Part shown: piece after piece, positions 60,996-64,000 of the stretch
Position numbering within the stretch: position 1 is the stretch's first letter
Layout: every line of letters begins with the position of its first letter
DNA from: Acidovorax kalamii
Lineage (GTDB): Bacteria; Pseudomonadota; Gammaproteobacteria; Burkholderiales; Burkholderiaceae_C
Reading direction: 5' to 3'
DNA: 64,000 nucleotides
NCBI RefSeq assembly: GCF_002245625.1
Contig: NZ_NOIG01000004.1
Coordinates: forward strand, 682,001-746,000
Position numbers and translations under genes: made by a program
The notes under the pieces: model-generated
What the model saw: only the letters and a program-made list of their open reading frames with translations
The model's database searches: none
Told to the model about the DNA's origin: nothing

Positions 60996-63436
60996 CCGAC
61001 TTGCAATCGCATGGCTGGCTGGATGGGCTGCAGGAAGCCGTCTGGCTGGTCGATGAGACGCACCACCTCATCCTGCATGCCAATACCGCCGCCGAGCGCC
61101 TGGTGGGCATGCCTGCAGCCGACATGGCGGGCAAGCCCGTGCTGGGCCTCGCAGCCACCCCGCAAGACCAGGCCTTCTGGGCCGAACCCCCGGAGGTGAT
61201 TGCGGCAGGAATCCACTCGCACACCAGCCTGGTGCGTGCCAATGGCCAACTGGTGCCTGTGGAGCGCCATGTCGCGCGTGTGCCCTGGGGGCCGGACGGG
61301 CGCACGGTCTTCATGCTCACCATGCTCGACCGCAGCGCCCAGGAGGCGACGGAGCGCGAACTGGAAACCCTGTTGTCCGAGCTGCGTGCGACGCTGGATT
61401 CAGCGGCCGACGGCATGCTGGTCTGCGGGCTGGACCGCAGTGTGCGCGCCTTTAACCAGAGGCTGGCCCAGCTCTGGGGCTTGCCGCGCCAGTTGCTGGT
61501 CGAGCGCGACGATGCAGCCGTCTATGCCTTCATGGCCAGCCAGGTGACCGATGCCCGCGCCTATGCCGAGCGCATGGTGGCTATTGAGCGCGAACCCATG
61601 CAGGAGAGCACGGACATCCTGGAACTGCGCAGCGGCATGGTGCTGGAAATGCGGACTGTGCCGCAGTTTCGCCAGGGGCGGGCGGTGGGGCGCGTCTACT
61701 CGTACCGGGACATCACCCGGCAGACCGAAATCCAGGCCAGCCTGCGCCTGGCGGCACGCGTGTTCGAGTCCAGCCTGGATGCCATTTTTATTGCCGACAG
61801 CCAGCACCGCATCATGCGCATGAACCCGGGCTGTGAGCGCCTGGTGGGGCCCGCTGCCAAAGCCTTTGAGGGCTGCACGGCTGCTTCGCTGTTCGGCGGC
61901 GGCTCGGATGCGGCCTTCATGGAGCGCGTGCAGCAGGGCTGGGCCCGTGACGGTTTCTGGGAGGGGGAGCTTTGGCTGCCCCGAGACAACGGGGCCTACT
62001 GCGCCGTGCAGCTGTCCTGGGTGGCGCTGCGCGACGACGAAGGGCTGCTGGTGCAGAGCATTGGCTTCATGCGTGACCTGACTCTGCAGCATGCGGCGCA
62101 GAAACGCATCGAGGAGCTGGCCTACAGCGACGTGCTCACCGGCTTGCCGAACCGGCTGCTGCTGTCGCAGCGGGTGGACACCGCGATCCAGGGCGCACGC
62201 CAGAGTGACACCGGGTTTGCCATCCTCTTCCTGGATCTTGATCGTTTCAAGATCATCAACGATTCCTTGGGGCACCCCTTTGGCGACCGGGTGCTGCAAC
62301 TGGTGGCCGAGCGCCTGCAGACCTGCCTGCGGCAGACCGACATGCTGTGCAGACTGGGGGGAGATGAGTTCGTCATTTACCTGCATGGCGGTGATGCCCC
62401 GGTGGCCGAAAGCGTGGCGCGCCGCATCCTGGACGACATGCTCAAGCCTTTCATGCTCGACAGCATGGGGTTCTCCATCCAGTGCAGCATTGGCATTGCC
62501 TTGTATCCGCAGGACGGGGCGACCCTGGACGATCTGATCAAGCAGTCCGACACCGCGATGTACCGGGTCAAGGAGCGGGGGCGCGGCAGCTACGGCTTCT
62601 ACCAGCCGCAGATGAATGCCAACCTGCTGGCCCGCATGCAGATGGAACACGCCATGCGGCAGGCACTGGGCCTGCAGCGCATGGCTGTGCACTACCAGCC
62701 GCAGGTCAACATGGCCACAGGGCGCATTACAGGGGCCGAGGCGTTGATCCGCTGGACCGATCCCGAGTTCGGTGCGGTCTCGCCGGGCGTGTTCATCCCT
62801 TTGGCGGAAGAGTCGGGCTACATCGTGACCCTGGGTGCCTGGGTGATGGAGCAGGCGGTGCGCGAGGCGGCGGTGTGGATGCACAGCGGCATGCCGATCA
62901 TGATTTCCGTGAACGTGTCGGCGCTGGAGTTCCGCCAGCCTGACTTTGTGGACCGGATCACGCGCCTGCTGGCCGTGCACCAGCTGCCGCCGACCTTGCT
63001 AGAGCTGGAGCTGACCGAAACCATCCTGCTGCAGGATGCGCAGGAGATGGAGCAGCGCCTGCGGGTGTTGGCAGATCTGGGCATTGGCCTGGCCATTGAT
63101 GACTTTGGCACGGGCTATTCCAGCCTGGCCTACCTCAAGAAACTGCCGATCCACAAGCTCAAGATCGATCAGTCCTTTGTGCGCGGCTTGCCCGATGACG
63201 ATGGTGACCGGGCCATCGTGAGCGCTATCATCAGCATGGGCCGCGCCATGCACATCGAGGTGGTGGCGGAAGGTGTGGAAACCGAAACCCAGCAGGCCGT
63301 GCTGCAGCAGATGCTGTGCGAGCACTACCAGGGCTTTCTGTGTGCCCCCGGGCTTCCGGCCGACAAGTTCCGCGCCATGCTGCGCGAGCCCTTGCCGCTG
63401 AAGGCGCAGGGCAAACACCGGCCGGTCAATTCGTAA
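60992..63436 (+). CDS. PAS-PAS-GGDEF-EAL cyclic-di-GMP signalling protein
   Basis: An 814-residue protein without an obvious membrane anchor. PAS-like sensory domains occupy about residues 1-370 (one around EAVWLVDETHHLILHANTAAERLVGM, shown in part; a later one around AIFIADSQHRIMRMNPGCE). The GGDEF domain (about 385-540) has intact CRLGGDEFVIYL, and the EAL domain (about 560-805) has TGAEALIRW, ELTETILLQD and DDFGTGYSSLAYLKKL with KIDQSFVRG. Both halves look catalytically competent. It starts with GTG overlapping the HD-GYP stop by 4 bases. Confidence 0.93.
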   Translation: MTDLQSHGWLDGLQEAVWLVDETHHLILHANTAAERLVGMPAADMAGKPVLGLAATPQDQAFWAEPPEVIAAGIHSHTSLVRANGQLVPVERHVARVPWGPDGRTVFMLTMLDRSAQEATERELETLLSELRATLDSAADGMLVCGLDRSVRAFNQRLAQLWGLPRQLLVERDDAAVYAFMASQVTDARAYAERMVAIEREPMQESTDILELRSGMVLEMRTVPQFRQGRAVGRVYSYRDITRQTEIQASLRLAARVFESSLDAIFIADSQHRIMRMNPGCERLVGPAAKAFEGCTAASLFGGGSDAAFMERVQQGWARDGFWEGELWLPRDNGAYCAVQLSWVALRDDEGLLVQSIGFMRDLTLQHAAQKRIEELAYSDVLTGLPNRLLLSQRVDTAIQGARQSDTGFAILFLDLDRFKIINDSLGHPFGDRVLQLVAERLQTCLRQTDMLCRLGGDEFVIYLHGGDAPVAESVARRILDDMLKPFMLDSMGFSIQCSIGIALYPQDGATLDDLIKQSDTAMYRVKERGRGSYGFYQPQMNANLLARMQMEHAMRQALGLQRMAVHYQPQVNMATGRITGAEALIRWTDPEFGAVSPGVFIPLAEESGYIVTLGAWVMEQAVREAAVWMHSGMPIMISVNVSALEFRQPDFVDRITRLLAVHQLPPTLLELELTETILLQDAQEMEQRLRVLADLGIGLAIDDFGTGYSSLAYLKKLPIHKLKIDQSFVRGLPDDDGDRAIVSAIISMGRAMHIEVVAEGVETETQQAVLQQMLCEHYQGFLCAPGLPADKFRAMLREPLPLKAQGKHRPVNS

Positions 63437-63498
63437 GCCCCATTGAGGCAGGGGCTTGCATCAGCAGGCCCGCCTGAGCGTGCGGTTGCGCCTTGGCC

Positions 63499-64000
63499 TC
63501 AATGGGCCGTCACGCCCTTCCACAGCATGTAGGCCGCCAGACCAAACAACAGGTAGGCGAAAACGCGTTTGAGCTGCTTCACAGGCAGGCTGTGCGCGGC
63601 CTTGGCACCCAGTGGTGCTGTCAGCACACTGCAGGTGGCGATCACGGCGAGCGCGGGCAGCCAGACGTAGCCCAGCGATGCCGTGGGCAAGCCCGCCACG
63701 TTCTGCCCGCCCACCACGTAGCCAACCACGTTCGCCAGAGCAATTGGAAAACCGAGTGCGGCACTGGTGGCCACGGCGTTGTGGATAGGCACGTTGCACC
63801 AGGTCATGAACGGCACGCTCACAAAACCGCCACCAGCCCCTACCAGGCCGGACAGGAATCCGATCACGCCGCCTGCTGCCACCTGGCCTGCGCCACCAGG
63901 CATCTGGCGCGTGGGGGCGGGCTTCTTGTCCAGAAACATCTGCGTGGCAGAGAAGCTCACGAACAGCGCAAAGAAGATGGCGAGGAAGGAGCCCTTGAGC
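63499..64000 (-). CDS. TauE/SafE (TSUP) family permease, C-terminal part; cut by right window edge
   Basis: At least 166 codons of a membrane permease; the frame is open to base 64000, so the N-terminus lies outside the window. It shows the TSUP repeat GFLSGLVGAGGGFVSVPFM and several helices. The family moves sulfite, sulfonates or other organic anions across the inner membrane. It is convergent with the GGDEF-EAL gene; 11-base inverted arms at 63439-63449 and 63496-63506 (CCCATTGAGGC and its complement) overlap its stop and may close a loop at the transcript end. Confidence 0.85.
   Translation of the reverse strand, partial: LKGSFLAIFFALFVSFSATQMFLDKKPAPTRQMPGGAGQVAAGGVIGFLSGLVGAGGGFVSVPFMTWCNVPIHNAVATSAALGFPIALANVVGYVVGGQNVAGLPTASLGYVWLPALAVIATCSVLTAPLGAKAAHSLPVKQLKRVFAYLLFGLAAYMLWKGVTAH

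Overview
The window reads as an ordinary, gene-dense, GC-rich chromosomal segment of a beta-proteobacterium of the Burkholderiales, most likely a Comamonadaceae member close to Acidovorax. That placement is inferred from the gene set and order (tig-clpP-clpX-lon followed by a tRNA cluster, a cbb3 oxidase cluster with an FNR regulator, a small Trp-rich protein, Bug-type binding proteins) and from a dispersed intergenic repeat I associate with this family. I see no prophage, insertion sequence or CRISPR array.

Layout. 1-1.6 kb: start of an L-serine dehydratase running off the left edge and an HpnC-type squalene/hydroxysqualene synthase. 1.6-6.1 kb: an RND efflux pair behind a promoter carrying a TetR-like operator. 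6.2-12.3 kb: tRNA-Leu(TAG) and the protein quality control run tig, clpP, clpX, lon. 12.4-13.3 kb: tRNA-Gly, -Cys, -Gly, -Leu(TAA) and a 181-nt near-perfect palindrome. 13.3-19.9 kb: a hypothetical protein, a YgjP-like metallopeptidase, murI, divergent class I and class II fumarases, and a Crp/Fnr regulator. 20-25.5 kb (minus strand): a two-component system, a small secreted Pro/Gly-rich protein, a secreted intradiol-dioxygenase-like lipoprotein, a zinc-ribbon/RDD/pilin-like fusion and a UPF0114 protein. 25.7-32.6 kb: acetyl-CoA synthetase, cytochrome c, a small Trp-rich protein and two divergent dihydroxy-acid dehydratases. 32.8-41 kb: bacterioferritin lacking the heme ligand, lgt, a serine hydrolase, two LysR regulators with divergent partners (M20 peptidase, DMT exporter), and a compositionally atypical alpha/beta hydrolase. 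41.6-47.5 kb: a malonate utilisation operon (GntR regulator, malonyl-CoA decarboxylase, Bug binding protein, enoyl-CoA hydratase, malonyl-CoA synthetase). 47.6-59.4 kb: a micro-aerobic respiration block (UspA, ccoI, ccoS, ccoNOQP, ccoG, fixH, FNR, hemN, a DsbD/TauE-like membrane protein) with four FNR boxes. 59.7-63.4 kb: an overlapping cyclic-di-GMP pair (HD-GYP and PAS-GGDEF-EAL). A TauE/SafE permease runs off the right edge.

The most interesting signals are non-coding. (1) Eight copies of a roughly 60-70-nt element all lie at gene 3' ends in the same orientation relative to the gene; two are inside coding sequence and are translated. (2) A 181-nt palindrome sits between tRNA-Leu(TAA) and a hypothetical gene. 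(3) The 3' end of acs, a stem-loop containing the stop codon, is duplicated about 125 nt downstream with a compensatory base-pair change. (4) FNR boxes mark usp/ccoI, ccoN, fnr and hemN as one oxygen-responsive set. All family assignments come from reading the sequence and recalled family features; no database search was run.
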